A stretch of 64,000 bases of DNA from Nocardioides sp. AX2bis (GCF_902506435.1 NZ_LR733215.1:2084957-2148956); one strand, 5' to 3'. Positions 17,704-30,733 are shown, counted from the first letter of the stretch. Program-made: numbers and translations. Notes: generated by a model from the letters alone, not told the origin.

Positions 17704-18945
17704 ATGCGTTCCTGGTCTGCCCCCGCGGTGCCCGCCCTGCCCGCCGCCGGCCCGCCGGTCGCGGTCCACGACTCCTCGACGGGGCGCCTGCAGACGCCCT
17801 CCCCGACCGACGGCCCCGCCCGCCTCTACGTCTGCGGGATCACGCCGTACGACGCGACGCACCTGGGCCACGCGGCCACCTACGTCGGCTTCGACCTGCT
17901 GAACCGGGCCTGGCGCAGCGCCGGGCGCGAGGTCGCCTACGTCCAGAACGTCACCGACGTCGACGACCCGCTGCTGGAGCGCGCCACCAAGGTCGGGACG
18001 GACTGGCGGGAGCTGGCCGAGCGGGAGACCCAGCTGTTCCGCGACGACATGACCGCGCTGCGCGTCCTCCCGCCGGACGCCTACGTCGGCGCCGTGGAGT
18101 CGATCCCGCTGGTCGTCACGATGATCGAGCAGCTGCAGGAGGCCGGTGCGGTCTACGCCGTCGACGGCGACCTCTACCACCGGGTGGGCTCGGACCCGGC
18201 CTTCGGCGACGAGTCCGGCCTCGACCGCGACACCATGCTGGCCCTCTTCGGCGAGCGCGGCGGCGACCCGGACCGTGCCGGCAAGGAGGACCCGCTGGAC
18301 CCGGTCGTCTGGCGCGCCGAGCGGCCGGGGGAGCCCTCCTGGGAGAGCCCCTTCGGCGCGGGTCGTCCCGGCTGGCACGTCGAGTGCGCCGCGATCGCCA
18401 CCGAGCACCTCGGCGGCGCCATCGAGGTCCAGGGCGGCGGCAGCGACCTGATCTTCCCGCACCACGAGATGTGCGCCGGGCACGCCCAGGTCGTGCACCC
18501 GGGGGTGCCGTTCGCGCAGACCTACGTCCACGCCGGGATGGTCGCCTACGACGGCGAGAAGATGTCGAAGTCGCGCGGCAACCTGGTCTTCGTCTCGGCG
18601 CTGCGCAACAGCGACGTCGACCCGATGGCGATCCGCCTGACGCTGCTGCGCCACCACTACCGCTCCGACTGGGAGTGGACCGACGCCGAGCTGTTCGACG
18701 CCGTCGACACCCTGGTGGGCTGGCGCCGGGCGCTGGCCCTCGGTGCGGGAGCGCCCGCGCTGCCCGTGATCGAGGAGGTCCTCGCGGCGCTCGCCCACGA
18801 CCTCGACGCCCCGACCGCCGTGGCCGCCGTGCAGCGCTGGGTCGACGCGACGCTGGGCATCGAGGGACTGGCCGACACCGCGGACCCGCAGGCGTCCTCC
18901 ACCGTCCACGCCCTGCTCGACGCCGCGCTCGGCCTCAGCCTCTGA
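17704..18945 (+). CDS. mshC: Cysteine--1-D-myo-inosityl 2-amino-2-deoxy-alpha-D-glucopyranoside ligase (mycothiol synthesis)
   Basis: 413 residues, the usual size for MshC. The enzyme joins cysteine to GlcN-inositol using ATP, the third enzymatic step of mycothiol synthesis. It is a cysteinyl-tRNA-synthetase homologue. The zinc Cys is in [21 protein letters not shown], which also holds the HIGH-type motif (HLGH). The KMSKS loop is present ([13 protein letters not shown]), and the other metal ligands lie in [10 protein letters not shown] and [12 protein letters not shown]. The short C-terminus lacks a tRNA-binding domain, which separates it from CysS. Mycothiol is the main thiol of actinobacteria, supporting the taxonomic call. 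Confidence 0.95.
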   Translation: MRSWSAPAVPALPAAGPPVAVHDSSTGRLQTPSPTDGPARLYVCGITPYDATHLGHAATYVGFDLLNRAWRSAGREVAYVQNVTDVDDPLLERATKVGTDWRELAERETQLFRDDMTALRVLPPDAYVGAVESIPLVVTMIEQLQEAGAVYAVDGDLYHRVGSDPAFGDESGLDRDTMLALFGERGGDPDRAGKEDPLDPVVWRAERPGEPSWESPFGAGRPGWHVECAAIATEHLGGAIEVQGGGSDLIFPHHEMCAGHAQVVHPGVPFAQTYVHAGMVAYDGEKMSKSRGNLVFVSALRNSDVDPMAIRLTLLRHHYRSDWEWTDAELFDAVDTLVGWRRALALGAGAPALPVIEEVLAALAHDLDAPTAVAAVQRWVDATLGIEGLADTADPQASSTVHALLDAALGLSL

Positions 18946-18966
18946 CGGCGGGGACCGGGCGCGAGG

Positions 18967-19815
18967 TCAGCCGTCCTCGCGCCGCCGCTTGAGGTAGCGC
19001 TCGAACTCGCGGGCGATCGCCTCGCCGGAGGCCTCCGGCAGGTCCGTGGTGTCCCGGGTCTCCTCCAGGCTGCGGACGTAGTCGGCGATCTCCTCGTCGT
19101 CCTCGGCGAGCTCGTCGACGCCGCGCTCCCACGCCCGGGCGTCCTCGGCGAGGTCCTCCAGGGGGATCGAGACCTCGAGCAGCTCCTCGAGCTGACCGAT
19201 CAGCGCCAGGGTGGCCTTGGGGCACGGCGGCTGCGCGACGTAGTGCGGCACCGCGGCCCAGTAGGACACCGAGGGCATGTCCAGCTTCACGCAGGAGTCC
19301 TGGAACACCCCGACGATGCCGGTGGGCCCCTCGTACGTCGACTGCTCCAGCCGCAGCCGGTCCACGAGCTCGGGCTCGGTCGCGGTGCCGCTGACCGGCA
19401 CCGGGCGGGTGTGCGGGGTGTCGGCGAGCAGCGCGCCGAGGGTGACCACCAGCTCGCCGCCGAGCTCGTCGACCGCGGCCAGCAGCTCGGCGCAGAACTG
19501 GCGCCAGCGCATGTTGGGCTCGATGCCGCGGACCAGGATGACGTCGCGGTCCAGGTCGGGCGGCGAGGCCACCGCGATCTGGGTCGTGGGCCAGGTCAGC
19601 CGGCGGAACCCGGTCTCGTCGGTGCCGACGTAGGGGCGGTTCACCTGGAAGTCGTAGAACTCCTCGGGATCGATCGCGCCGACCACCCGGGCGCCCCACA
19701 CGTGCATCAGGTGGTCGACCACGGAGGAGGCGGACTCGGCGGCGTCGTTCCAGCCCTCGAAGGCCGCGATCACCACGGGGTCCACCAGGTCCGCGGTGTG
19801 CGAGATCTCGATCAC
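18967..19815 (-). CDS. PAC2 family protein (proteasome assembly chaperone-like)
   Basis: 282 residues. The PAC2 domain covers about residues 1-210: VVIAAFEGWNDAAESASSVVDHL near the start and VTLGALLADTPHTRPVPVSGTA in the middle. An acidic helical C-terminus follows (DELAEDDEEIADYVRSLEE). Archaeal and actinobacterial PAC2 proteins are thought to act as proteasome-related chaperones; direct proof for this group is limited. The proteasome locus is 15 kb away. The start is GTG 19815 because a TAGGCT -10 box ends 6 nt before it; a GTG six bases upstream is the alternative. Confidence 0.85.
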   Translation of the reverse strand: MIEISHTADLVDPVVIAAFEGWNDAAESASSVVDHLMHVWGARVVGAIDPEEFYDFQVNRPYVGTDETGFRRLTWPTTQIAVASPPDLDRDVILVRGIEPNMRWRQFCAELLAAVDELGGELVVTLGALLADTPHTRPVPVSGTATEPELVDRLRLEQSTYEGPTGIVGVFQDSCVKLDMPSVSYWAAVPHYVAQPPCPKATLALIGQLEELLEVSIPLEDLAEDARAWERGVDELAEDDEEIADYVRSLEETRDTTDLPEASGEAIAREFERYLKRRREDG

Positions 19816-19827
19816 CGGCACAGCCTA
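19816..19827 (-). promoter_or_regulatory. -10 box of the PAC2 gene
   Basis: Minus-strand TAGGCT (19827-19822), 6 nt before GTG 19815; predicted leaderless. Confidence 0.5.
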
Positions 19828-19860
19828 GGAGACAGCCCGCGGCGATTACGGCGGGCGCCA

Positions 19861-19916
19861 CCCCTGGTGACACCATGGACCCCTGGTGAGACGCAGGTCC
19901 ACCAGGTGAGACCTGC
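19861..19916 (+). promoter_or_regulatory. Repeats and alternative hairpins in the metH leader
   Basis: CCCCTGGTGA occurs at 19861-19870 and again at 19880-19889. CCTGGTG (19882-19888) can pair with CACCAGG (19900-19906), or else GCAGGTC (19893-19899) can pair with GACCTGC (19910-19916). The two pairings exclude each other. The leader is too short for a cobalamin riboswitch. Regulatory meaning is unproven. Confidence 0.3.
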
Positions 19917-19931
19917 ACGAGAGGAGCTCGG

Positions 19932-23718
<3,787 letters not shown>

Positions 23719-23726
<8 letters not shown>

Positions 23727-24429
23727 GCGGACCACCCAGCGGCCCGAGGAGCTGTCCGACGACCTGCCCGCGGCGGTGCTGTGGGACATGGACGGCACCC
23801 TGGTCGACACCGAGCCGTACTGGATCGAGACCGAGCAGGAGCTGGCGCACCGCCACGGGGCCGAGTGGACCCACGACGACGCCATGGCCCTGGTCGGCAG
23901 CGACCTCATGGACTCGGGCGTCTACATCCGCGAGCGGATGGGTCTGGACCTCTCGCCCCGGGAGATCGTCGACCTGCTCCTCGACGGCGTGGTCGTCAAG
24001 GTCGCGCACGAGGTGCCGTGGCGCGCCGGCGCCCGTGAGCTGCTGGCGGCCCTGGGGGAGGCCGGCGTGCCGAACGTGCTGGTCACCATGTCGTGGCGCC
24101 GCTTCGTCGAGCCGGTGCTCGAGCAGCTCCCGCCGGGGTCCTTCGCCCACGTGGTGACCGGTGACGAGGTGCCGCGCGGCAAGCCGCACCCCGACCCGTA
24201 CCTGCGTGCCGCCGCGCTGCTGGGCCTCGACCCGAGGGCCTGCGTGGCGATCGAGGACTCGCCTACCGGTGCGGCCTCGGCGGCCGCGGCGGGCTGCCCG
24301 GTGCTCGTCGTGCCGCACCACGTCCCGGTGCCGCCGGCCTCCCGGCTCACCTTCGCCGACACCCTGGAGGGCATCGCCCCCGCCGACCTGGTGCCGCTCA
24401 CGCGCCGCGGGGGACGCGGACGCCGCTGA
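23719..24429 (+). CDS. HAD family hydrolase (subfamily IA phosphatase)
   Basis: 236 residues. Motif [17 protein letters not shown] gives the two catalytic Asp residues. Motif II is LVTMSWRRF (Thr/Ser). Motif III Lys is in [14 protein letters not shown]. Motif [20 protein letters not shown] holds the metal-binding Asp. A helical cap lies between motifs I and II. These proteins dephosphorylate sugar phosphates or other small molecules. The gene overlaps the end of metH by 8 nt, so it is in the same transcript, a pairing often seen in actinobacteria without a known metabolic reason. Confidence 0.88.
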
Positions 24430-24494
24430 GCGCCTCGGGGCGGGCCCGGTCCGGATCGTTGCCGAACCGCGACCCGGCGCGACGCCGCCGCTGG

Positions 24495-24523
24495 GTGACC
24501 CGGGCCACGGGGCGTACTAGTGT
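24495..24523 (+). promoter_or_regulatory. Promoter of the peptide ABC transporter operon
   Basis: GTGACC (24495-24500), a 17-bp spacer and TAGTGT (24518-24523) predict a start near 24530 and a leader of about 47 nt. GTGAGG at 24565-24570 is the likely ribosome binding site for GTG 24577. Confidence 0.45.
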
Positions 24524-24576
24524 CCCGCAGGATCTGTCTCGTCATCCGGGCGGGACGCGAAGATGTGAGGTGTCCA

Positions 24577-26232
24577 GTGCGACTCGCACCAATTCCCACG
24601 CGCAGCGGCCTGATCGGCCTGGCCGCCACCGCGCTCGTCCTGTCCGGGTGCGCCCAGAGCGACCGCGCGGAGAGCGAGGGCGGCAGCAGCGAGCAGAGCG
24701 GCGGCACGTTCCTGTTCGCCGGCTCCGCCGAGCCGGTCACGCTGGACCCGTTCTTCGCCTCCGACGGCGAGAGCTTCCGCGTCTCCCGCCAGATCTTCGA
24801 GGGCCTCGTCGGGACCGAGCCGGGCACCGCGGACCCCGCGCCCCTGCTGGCCACCGGCTGGGAGACCTCCGAGGACGGCCTGACCACGACCTTCGACCTC
24901 CAGGAGGGCGTGACCTTCCACGACGGCACGGAGTTCAACGCCGAGGCCGTCTGCGCGAACTTCGAGCGCTGGTACAACATGCCGCGCTCGGCGCAGACCG
25001 AGGACCTCACCTACTACTACATCTCGCTCTTCCGCGGCTTCGCGACCGGCCCGGACGCCGGCGACGCGATCTACGACTCGTGCTCGGCCGACGACGACCT
25101 CACCGCCACCGTCACCCTGAACAAGCCCTTCGCCGGCTTCATCGCCGCGCTGTCGCTGCCGGCGTTCTCGATGCAGAGCCCCACGGCGCTCGACGAGTAC
25201 CAGGACGACGCCGCCGGGAACCCGCGCAACAGCGAGTACTCCACCGAGCGCCCCACCGGCACCGGCCCGTTCACGCTCGACTCGTGGGACCGCGGCCAGC
25301 AGGTCACCCTGGCCCGCAACGATGACTACTGGGGTGACGTGGCCCTGGTCGACGAGGCCGTCGTCGTGGCCATCGAGGACCCGACCGCGCGCGCCGACGC
25401 GCTGCGCAGCGGCGAGATCGACGGCTACGACCTCGTCGGTCCCGCCGACGTCGCCCCGCTCGAGGAGGAGGGCTTCCAGGTCGTCGAGCGCGACCCCTTC
25501 AACGTCCTCTACCTCGGCATGAACCAGGCGCAGGAGCCGCTGGACGACCCGATGGTGCGCCAGGCGATCGCGCACGCGCTGAACATCCCCGAGATCATCA
25601 GCGCCTCGATGCCCGAGGGCACCGTGCCGGCGACGCAGTTCGTGCCGGACATCGTGATGGGCTTCAACCCCGACGTCACCGAGTACGAGTACGACCCGGA
25701 GCTGGCCGAGCAGATGCTCGCCGACGCCGGTGCCGACGGCGCGACCATCGAGTTCAACTACCCGACCGGGGTCAGCCGGCCGTACATGCCCCAGCCCGAG
25801 GACACGTTCAACGTGATCCGCTCGCAGCTCGAGGCCGTCGGCCTGCAGATCGAGCCCGTCGCCGACGCGTGGAGCCCGGACTACCTGGAGAAGATCCAGG
25901 GCACCGACGACCACGGCATCCACCTGCTCGGCTGGACCGGCGACTACAACGACACCGACAACTTCCTCGGTGTCTTCTTCGGGGCCGAGAGCAACGAGTG
26001 GGGCTTCGACAACCCGGAGCTCTTCGACGCGCTGAGCGAGGCCCGCGGCCTGCCGACCCCCGAGGAGCAGGAGCCGCTCTACGAGGACATCAACGCCGAG
26101 ATCATGGACTACCTGCCGGGCGTCCCGCTGGCCCACCCCGTCCCGTCGCTGGCCTTCGGCCCGGACGTCGACGGCTACCAGCAGAGCCCCGTGCAGGACG
26201 AGGTCTGGAACGCCGTCTCGGTGCAGGAGTGA
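24577..26232 (+). CDS. ABC transporter substrate-binding lipoprotein (peptide/dipeptide type)
   Basis: 551 residues. A lipoprotein signal peptide ends in ALVLSGC, with Cys near residue 23, so the protein is anchored outside the membrane. The SBP_bac_5 family domain follows: PVTLDPFFASDGESFRVSRQIFEGLV near residue 55, then DLQEGVTFHDGTEFNAEAV, TGTGPFTLDSWDRGQQVTLARNDDYW, and a late domain with GWTGDYNDTDNFLGVFF. It captures oligopeptides or similar ligands and passes them to the permeases encoded next. The GTG start is preferred because the signal peptide begins there and a Shine-Dalgarno precedes it; an upstream extension adds only Arg-rich residues. Confidence 0.9.
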   Translation: MRLAPIPTRSGLIGLAATALVLSGCAQSDRAESEGGSSEQSGGTFLFAGSAEPVTLDPFFASDGESFRVSRQIFEGLVGTEPGTADPAPLLATGWETSEDGLTTTFDLQEGVTFHDGTEFNAEAVCANFERWYNMPRSAQTEDLTYYYISLFRGFATGPDAGDAIYDSCSADDDLTATVTLNKPFAGFIAALSLPAFSMQSPTALDEYQDDAAGNPRNSEYSTERPTGTGPFTLDSWDRGQQVTLARNDDYWGDVALVDEAVVVAIEDPTARADALRSGEIDGYDLVGPADVAPLEEEGFQVVERDPFNVLYLGMNQAQEPLDDPMVRQAIAHALNIPEIISASMPEGTVPATQFVPDIVMGFNPDVTEYEYDPELAEQMLADAGADGATIEFNYPTGVSRPYMPQPEDTFNVIRSQLEAVGLQIEPVADAWSPDYLEKIQGTDDHGIHLLGWTGDYNDTDNFLGVFFGAESNEWGFDNPELFDALSEARGLPTPEEQEPLYEDINAEIMDYLPGVPLAHPVPSLAFGPDVDGYQQSPVQDEVWNAVSVQE

Positions 26233-26278
26233 CGCGGGCCTGACCCCCGTCCTCCCCTCCTAGACCCGAAGGTCGTCG

Positions 26279-27283
26279 ATGCTGCGATTCGCCCTCCGGA
26301 GGCTGGCCCTGATGGTGCCGGTCCTCTTCGGACTCTCCGTGCTGCTGTTCGCCTGGGTGCGAGCACTTCCCGGTGACCCCGCCCGCTCCCTGCTCGGGGA
26401 GAGGGCCACCCCGGAGGCGATCGTGGCCGTCAACGAGGCCTACGGTTTCGACCAGCCCCTCCTGCAGCAGTACCTGACCTACGTCAAGGCACTGCTGCAG
26501 GGGGACTTCGGCAGCTCCATCCAGAGCGGGGCCGACGTGCTCACCACGTTCGGTGACCGGTTCCCCGCCACCGTCGAGCTGGCGCTGACGGCGATGCTCT
26601 TCGCGATCGTCGTCGGCGTCCCGCTCGGCTACCTCGCCGCCCGCAACCAGGGGCGGCTGCTCGACACCGCGGTCGTCTCGGGCTCCCTGCTCGGGGTGGC
26701 CACGCCGGTGTTCTTCCTGGCCATCCTGCTCAAGCTGGTCTTCGCCGACTGGCTCGGCTGGCTGCCCACCGCGCTGCGGCAGGACCCCCGGATCGACGCC
26801 ACCCACATCACGAACTTCTACGTGCTCGACGGCTTCCTGACCCGGGAGTGGGACGCCGCCTGGGACGCGATGCTGCACCTCGCGCTCCCGGCGATCGCGC
26901 TCGGCACCATCCCGCTGGCGATCATCGTGCGGATCACCCGCGCCTCGGTGGCCGAGGTGCTGCACGAGGACTACGTCCGCACCGCCGAGTCCAAGGGGCT
27001 GTCGCGGGGCACGATCAGCCGTCGCCACGTGCTGCGCAACGCGCTGCTGCCGGTCGTCACCACGATCGGCCTCCAGGCCGGGCTGCTGCTCTCGGGGGCC
27101 GTGCTCACCGAGACGGTCTTCGGCTTCAACGGCATCGGCAGCTACCTCTTCCAGGCCATCTCCACCCGGGACTTCCCGGTCCTCCAGGGGTTCATCATCT
27201 TCATCGCGGTCATCTACTCGCTGATCAACCTGGTCGTCGACCTGCTGTACGGCGTCATCGACCCGAGGGTGAGGGTCTCGTGA
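26279..27283 (+). CDS. ABC transporter permease (DppB type)
   Basis: 334 residues with six membrane helices, the first at about residues 9-28. The opening RFALRRLALMVPVLFGLSVLLFAWVRALPGDPA is typical of DppB/OppB proteins. The coupling loop that contacts the ATPase, DYVRTAESKGLSRGTISRRHVLRNALLPV, is present near residue 235. The C-terminus TVFGFNGIGSYLFQAISTRDFPVLQG is also family-specific. Preceded by AAGG before the ATG and followed by a GTGA overlap with the second permease. Confidence 0.92.
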   Translation: MLRFALRRLALMVPVLFGLSVLLFAWVRALPGDPARSLLGERATPEAIVAVNEAYGFDQPLLQQYLTYVKALLQGDFGSSIQSGADVLTTFGDRFPATVELALTAMLFAIVVGVPLGYLAARNQGRLLDTAVVSGSLLGVATPVFFLAILLKLVFADWLGWLPTALRQDPRIDATHITNFYVLDGFLTREWDAAWDAMLHLALPAIALGTIPLAIIVRITRASVAEVLHEDYVRTAESKGLSRGTISRRHVLRNALLPVVTTIGLQAGLLLSGAVLTETVFGFNGIGSYLFQAISTRDFPVLQGFIIFIAVIYSLINLVVDLLYGVIDPRVRVS

Positions 27284-28251
27284 GCGTCACCCTGCCCCCC
27301 GCGGCCGGCCCGGTCGGCACCCCCGGCGGCGACCCCGCGGGCGCCCCCGGCCTCGTGCCCGACCAGCCCGGCGTCGGGCTGTGGCGTGGCGCGTTCCGAC
27401 GCCTGCGGCGCAACCCCACCGCGATCGCCGGCGCGGTCATCATCCTGCTCTTCGTGCTGGTCGCGGTCTTCGCGCCGCTGCTGACGTCGTACCAGCCGGG
27501 CGCGGCCGAGGACGCGGGCAAGGTCACCCCGCTCACGGTGCCCGGCCCGTCCGAGGACCACTGGCTGGGCCTGGACCGCTACGGCTCGGACATGTGGACC
27601 CAGCTCGTCTACGGCGCGCGCCAGTCCCTGCTCTACGGCGTGGTCTCCACCGCCATCGGGCTCACGCTCGGCGCCGGGCTCGGGGCGATCGCCGGCGGCT
27701 TCGGCGCGCTCGGCGGCCGGGTCGGTGGCTGGGTCGACAACGCGGTCATGCGCTTCGTCGACATCATGCTCTCGGTGCCCAGCCTGCTGCTGGCGGTGAG
27801 CATCGTCGCCGTCCTCGGCCAGAACGCCTACGCCGTGATGATCGCGATCGGTGTCGCGCAGGTGCCGATCTTCGCGCGGCTGCTGCGGGGCTCGATGCTC
27901 TCGCAGGGCAAGGCCGACTACGTGCTGGCCGCCGGTGCCCTCGGGCTCCGCAAGCGGCGGATCGTGGCCGGGCACATGGTTCCCAACGCGATCGGACCCA
28001 CGATCGTGCAGGCCACGCTGAACCTCGCGACGGCGATCATCGAGGTCGCCGCCCTGTCCTACCTCGGCCTGGGGGAGTCCGACCCCGCCGTCGCGGAGTG
28101 GGGCCGGATGCTCGTCGCCGCCCAGGAGCGCTTCGACTCCGCCGCCCGCCTCGCCCTGCTCCCCGGCTTCGCGATCGCCATCACCGCCCTCGGCTTCACG
28201 CTGCTGGGCGAGGCGATGCGCGAGGCCCTCGATCCCCGGACCCGGAGGTGA
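27280..28251 (+). CDS. ABC transporter permease (DppC type)
   Basis: 323 residues from the GTG overlapping the dppB-like stop. A Pro/Gly-rich cytosolic N-terminus of about 35 residues is followed by the first membrane helix (AIAGAVIILLFVLVAVFAPLL). WLGLDRYGSDMWTQLVYGARQSL is the DppC signature, and the ATPase coupling loop is GALGLRKRRIVAGHMVPNAIGP near residue 225. AALSYLGLGESDPAVAEWG near the end is also conserved. It pairs with the DppB-type subunit to form the peptide channel. Confidence 0.92.
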   Translation: MSVTLPPAAGPVGTPGGDPAGAPGLVPDQPGVGLWRGAFRRLRRNPTAIAGAVIILLFVLVAVFAPLLTSYQPGAAEDAGKVTPLTVPGPSEDHWLGLDRYGSDMWTQLVYGARQSLLYGVVSTAIGLTLGAGLGAIAGGFGALGGRVGGWVDNAVMRFVDIMLSVPSLLLAVSIVAVLGQNAYAVMIAIGVAQVPIFARLLRGSMLSQGKADYVLAAGALGLRKRRIVAGHMVPNAIGPTIVQATLNLATAIIEVAALSYLGLGESDPAVAEWGRMLVAAQERFDSAARLALLPGFAIAITALGFTLLGEAMREALDPRTRR

Positions 28252-28256
28252 CCCCG

Positions 28257-29486
28257 GTGAGCGCCACGCCCCCCGCGTCCACGCTAGCCCCTGCCACCCC
28301 TGGCGGGCCGGCCCCCGACGAGCCGCTGCTCGACGTCCGCGACCTGCGGATCGCCTTCGGCGGCCGTGGCCGCCCCGACGTGGTCGCCGTCGACGAGGTG
28401 TCCTTCTCCGTGCGGCCCGGGCAGCACGTCGGCCTGGTCGGCGAGTCCGGGAGCGGCAAGTCGGTGACCTCGCTGGCGGTGATGGGGCTGCTGCCCAAGC
28501 GCTCGGCCCGCGTCTCCGGCGAGGTCCTCTTCCGTGGCCGCGACCTGCTGTCGATGGAGCCCAAGGCGATGGCCAAGCTGCGCGGTCGCGAGATCGCGAT
28601 GGTCTTCCAGGACCCGATGACCTCACTGAACCCGGTCGTCACCGTCGGGGTGCAGCTGCGGGAGGTCCTGCGGGCCCACCTCGACGTCGACAAGTCCGAG
28701 GCCGACGACCGCGCCCGGGCCCTGCTGGAGAAGGTCGGCATCCCCGACCCGGGCCGGCGGCTGCGGGAGTACCCCCACCAGCTGTCGGGCGGCATGCGCC
28801 AGCGCGTGCTGATCGCGATCGCACTGGCCTGCGAGCCGCAGCTGCTGATCGCCGACGAGCCGACCACGGCGCTCGACGTCACCATCCAGGCCCAGGTGCT
28901 GGAGGTGCTCAAGGACCTCGTGGCCGACACCGGTGCGGCGCTGCTGATGATCACCCACGACCTCGGCGTCGTCGCCGGGCTCTGCGACGAGGTCAACGTT
29001 ATGTACTCCGGGCGGATCGTGGAGAAGGCGCGTCGCGGGCCGCTGTTCAAGAGGCCGCGGCACCCGTACACCGCGGGCCTGCTGGCCAGCATCCCGCGCC
29101 TGGACCTGCCGCGCGGCTCCGCGTTGACGCCCATCCCGGGCTCGCCCACGCTGACGCTGCCGTGGACCGAGGGCTGCGCGTTCGCCCCGCGCTGCTCCCA
29201 CGCCCAGGACGACTGCCGCAGCCAGGCGCCGCGGCTCGAGACCGACGACGACCGTGCGCTGCGCTGCTTCCACCCCGTCGAGCAGCCCGCCGCGGTGGGA
29301 GCTGGTCGATGGGGTGGGTCCCGGCGTGGGAGCGGAGGTACCGCTCGCCTTGGGGACTGGTCCACAGGTAGAGCCCGGGGCCGAGGACGTCGTAGTCCCA
29401 GCCCATGTGGGTCTTGGCGCGGTGGTGGGTGCGGCAGGCGGGGGCGACGTTCCCGGTCTTGGTGGGTCCTTCGGGGTAGGGGATGA
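28257..29486 (+). CDS. ABC transporter ATP-binding protein (DppD type) with an abnormal C-terminal tail
   Basis: 409 residues from the GTG 8 nt after GGAGG. Walker A is VGESGSGKSVTSLAV, the Q loop MVFQDPMTSLNP, the signature LSGGMRQRVLIAIAL, Walker B LLIADEPTTALDV, and the H loop MITHDLGVV. The oligopeptide-type C-terminal Cys region (EGCAFAPRCSHAQDDCRSQ ... RCFHPVEQPA) shows the natural protein ends near residue 345. The last 64 codons are Arg/Gly-rich and read the antisense of the HNH gene, so the original stop has been lost. The second ATPase (DppF/OppF type) that normally follows is missing. Transport would need an ATPase from elsewhere, or a homodimer. Confidence 0.85.
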   Translation: MSATPPASTLAPATPGGPAPDEPLLDVRDLRIAFGGRGRPDVVAVDEVSFSVRPGQHVGLVGESGSGKSVTSLAVMGLLPKRSARVSGEVLFRGRDLLSMEPKAMAKLRGREIAMVFQDPMTSLNPVVTVGVQLREVLRAHLDVDKSEADDRARALLEKVGIPDPGRRLREYPHQLSGGMRQRVLIAIALACEPQLLIADEPTTALDVTIQAQVLEVLKDLVADTGAALLMITHDLGVVAGLCDEVNVMYSGRIVEKARRGPLFKRPRHPYTAGLLASIPRLDLPRGSALTPIPGSPTLTLPWTEGCAFAPRCSHAQDDCRSQAPRLETDDDRALRCFHPVEQPAAVGAGRWGGSRRGSGGTARLGDWSTGRARGRGRRSPSPCGSWRGGGCGRRGRRSRSWWVLRGRG

Positions 29487-30720
29487 CGTGTTCCATGTCG
29501 GTGAAGACTGCGGGGTTGGTGCACCAGGGGAAGACGCAGGTGGTGTCGCGCAGCTGGGTTTGTTCCTTGAGGCGGTCGGAGCACTCGTAGGAGTCGCAGT
29601 GGATGGTCGCGGCCAGGTCGAGGACCGGCCGGATGGTGATCGAGGCGGCGGTGCTGGCCCATTGGCGGACCTGGGCGGTGGTGATCGGGCCCTTGGCGGG
29701 GTGCCGGTTGTCCAACCGTGAGACGAGGGCGTCATTGACGGGGCCGCCGCCCGCCTGGAACAGGGGGTTGAACACGCCGCCGGGAATGTGGGCGAACAGC
29801 ACCAGGGCCGGCCCCACCGGCGCCGCCGGCCCCTCCGAACCCTCCGAACCCTCCGAACCCTCGGGAAGGGTGGGTTGACCGGTGGCCAGCGAGCCGAGGG
29901 CTTGGGAGCGGCGGACGTCGAGGGACTCGGTGGATCCGTCCTGGGCGTAGGCCTTCGCCCGGTCCCGGATAGCGGCTTCGAGGGCGAGGGCGTCGGCGAG
30001 GTCGAGTCCGGCGTCGAGCTGCACGGTGCCGTCGGCGTGGTCGGACAGGCCGATGCGGCAGTACCTGCCGTCGGCGGCGGCCTTGCGCTTCTCCTCCGCT
30101 GCTTCGGGGTCCCACCGCAGGAGTGCTTCGTCGGTCAGGCGGCACAGCTGGGCATAACAGATGGAGTGCGCGAACGGGCCGACGAGGCGGTCGACCTCGG
30201 CAGCGCCGTCCTCGCACAGGGCCATGGTCTTCTCCGCGACCAGCCGGGCCCGCCAGACCGGGCACGCACCGGAGATGACGCGTGCCCACAACAGGGGGAG
30301 GCGGTAGCGCAGTTCCAACGTGATTGCGATCTGGTCGGCACCGGAGCGGGTGGAGACCTCCAACGCGGCGGAGATCTCGATGACCGCGGACTCGCGGACC
30401 AGGGGGCACCCGGCGCCGCCGAGGGACAGGCCGTGGTCGCCGTAGCCGGCGATCCACATCGCCTCGTCATCGCGCAGTGCCTCGTTCGCGACGCACCACT
30501 CCACGATGCTCTGGAGAACCCGGACTTCTGCGGCAGCGCGGACCGCCTTGGCGTTCTTCACCTCGGCCAGCAGGGCGGCCCGGGTGGCTTCGCGGCGGTT
30601 GTCGAGCTCGTGGACCCAGTCGAGGAACGAGGGGTCCGGGGACATGACGGCCTCGACCTGGACGTCGAGCATCGGGTCGGGCCCGGTGCTGTCGTCGTTG
30701 GTGTGGGCGGTGGTGGTCAT
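29047..30720 (-). CDS. HNH endonuclease with DUF222 domain (13E12 repeat family)
   Basis: 557 residues, of which about the first 473 are genuine. The DUF222 region (about 20-330) contains ARLVAEKTMALCEDGAAEVDRLVG and a short GSE repeat (9-bp tandem repeat in the DNA, about 29831-29857). The HNH nuclease is CVFPWCTNPAVFTDMEHVIPYPEG ... NVAPACRTHHRAKTHMGWDYD, with paired Cys and the EHV, N and HH residues of the metal site. After GTHPIDQLPP the frame continues through the antisense of the ABC ATPase gene, so the true end has been lost at a junction near 29290. The promoter is leaderless and carries a LexA box. Members are repeated, mobile-looking genes in actinobacteria. Confidence 0.85.
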   Translation of the reverse strand: MTTTAHTNDDSTGPDPMLDVQVEAVMSPDPSFLDWVHELDNRREATRAALLAEVKNAKAVRAAAEVRVLQSIVEWCVANEALRDDEAMWIAGYGDHGLSLGGAGCPLVRESAVIEISAALEVSTRSGADQIAITLELRYRLPLLWARVISGACPVWRARLVAEKTMALCEDGAAEVDRLVGPFAHSICYAQLCRLTDEALLRWDPEAAEEKRKAAADGRYCRIGLSDHADGTVQLDAGLDLADALALEAAIRDRAKAYAQDGSTESLDVRRSQALGSLATGQPTLPEGSEGSEGSEGPAAPVGPALVLFAHIPGGVFNPLFQAGGGPVNDALVSRLDNRHPAKGPITTAQVRQWASTAASITIRPVLDLAATIHCDSYECSDRLKEQTQLRDTTCVFPWCTNPAVFTDMEHVIPYPEGPTKTGNVAPACRTHHRAKTHMGWDYDVLGPGLYLWTSPQGERYLRSHAGTHPIDQLPPRRAARRGGSSAAHGRRRSRAAAPGCGSRPGRGSSAGRTRSPRSTAASAWASPGWASTRSRAAGPGAGCWPAGPRCTGAAAS

Positions 30721-30732
30721 GGATCTAGTGTA
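30721..30732 (-). promoter_or_regulatory. -10 box of the HNH gene
   Basis: Minus-strand TACACT (30732-30727), 6 nt before the ATG; predicted leaderless. The LexA site lies one base upstream. Confidence 0.6.
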
Positions 30733-30733
30733 G

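Noticed and set aside
19822..19931. Cobalamin or SAH riboswitch upstream of metH
   Set aside because: The gap is only about 115 nt, and no B12-box or SAH-riboswitch consensus is visible.
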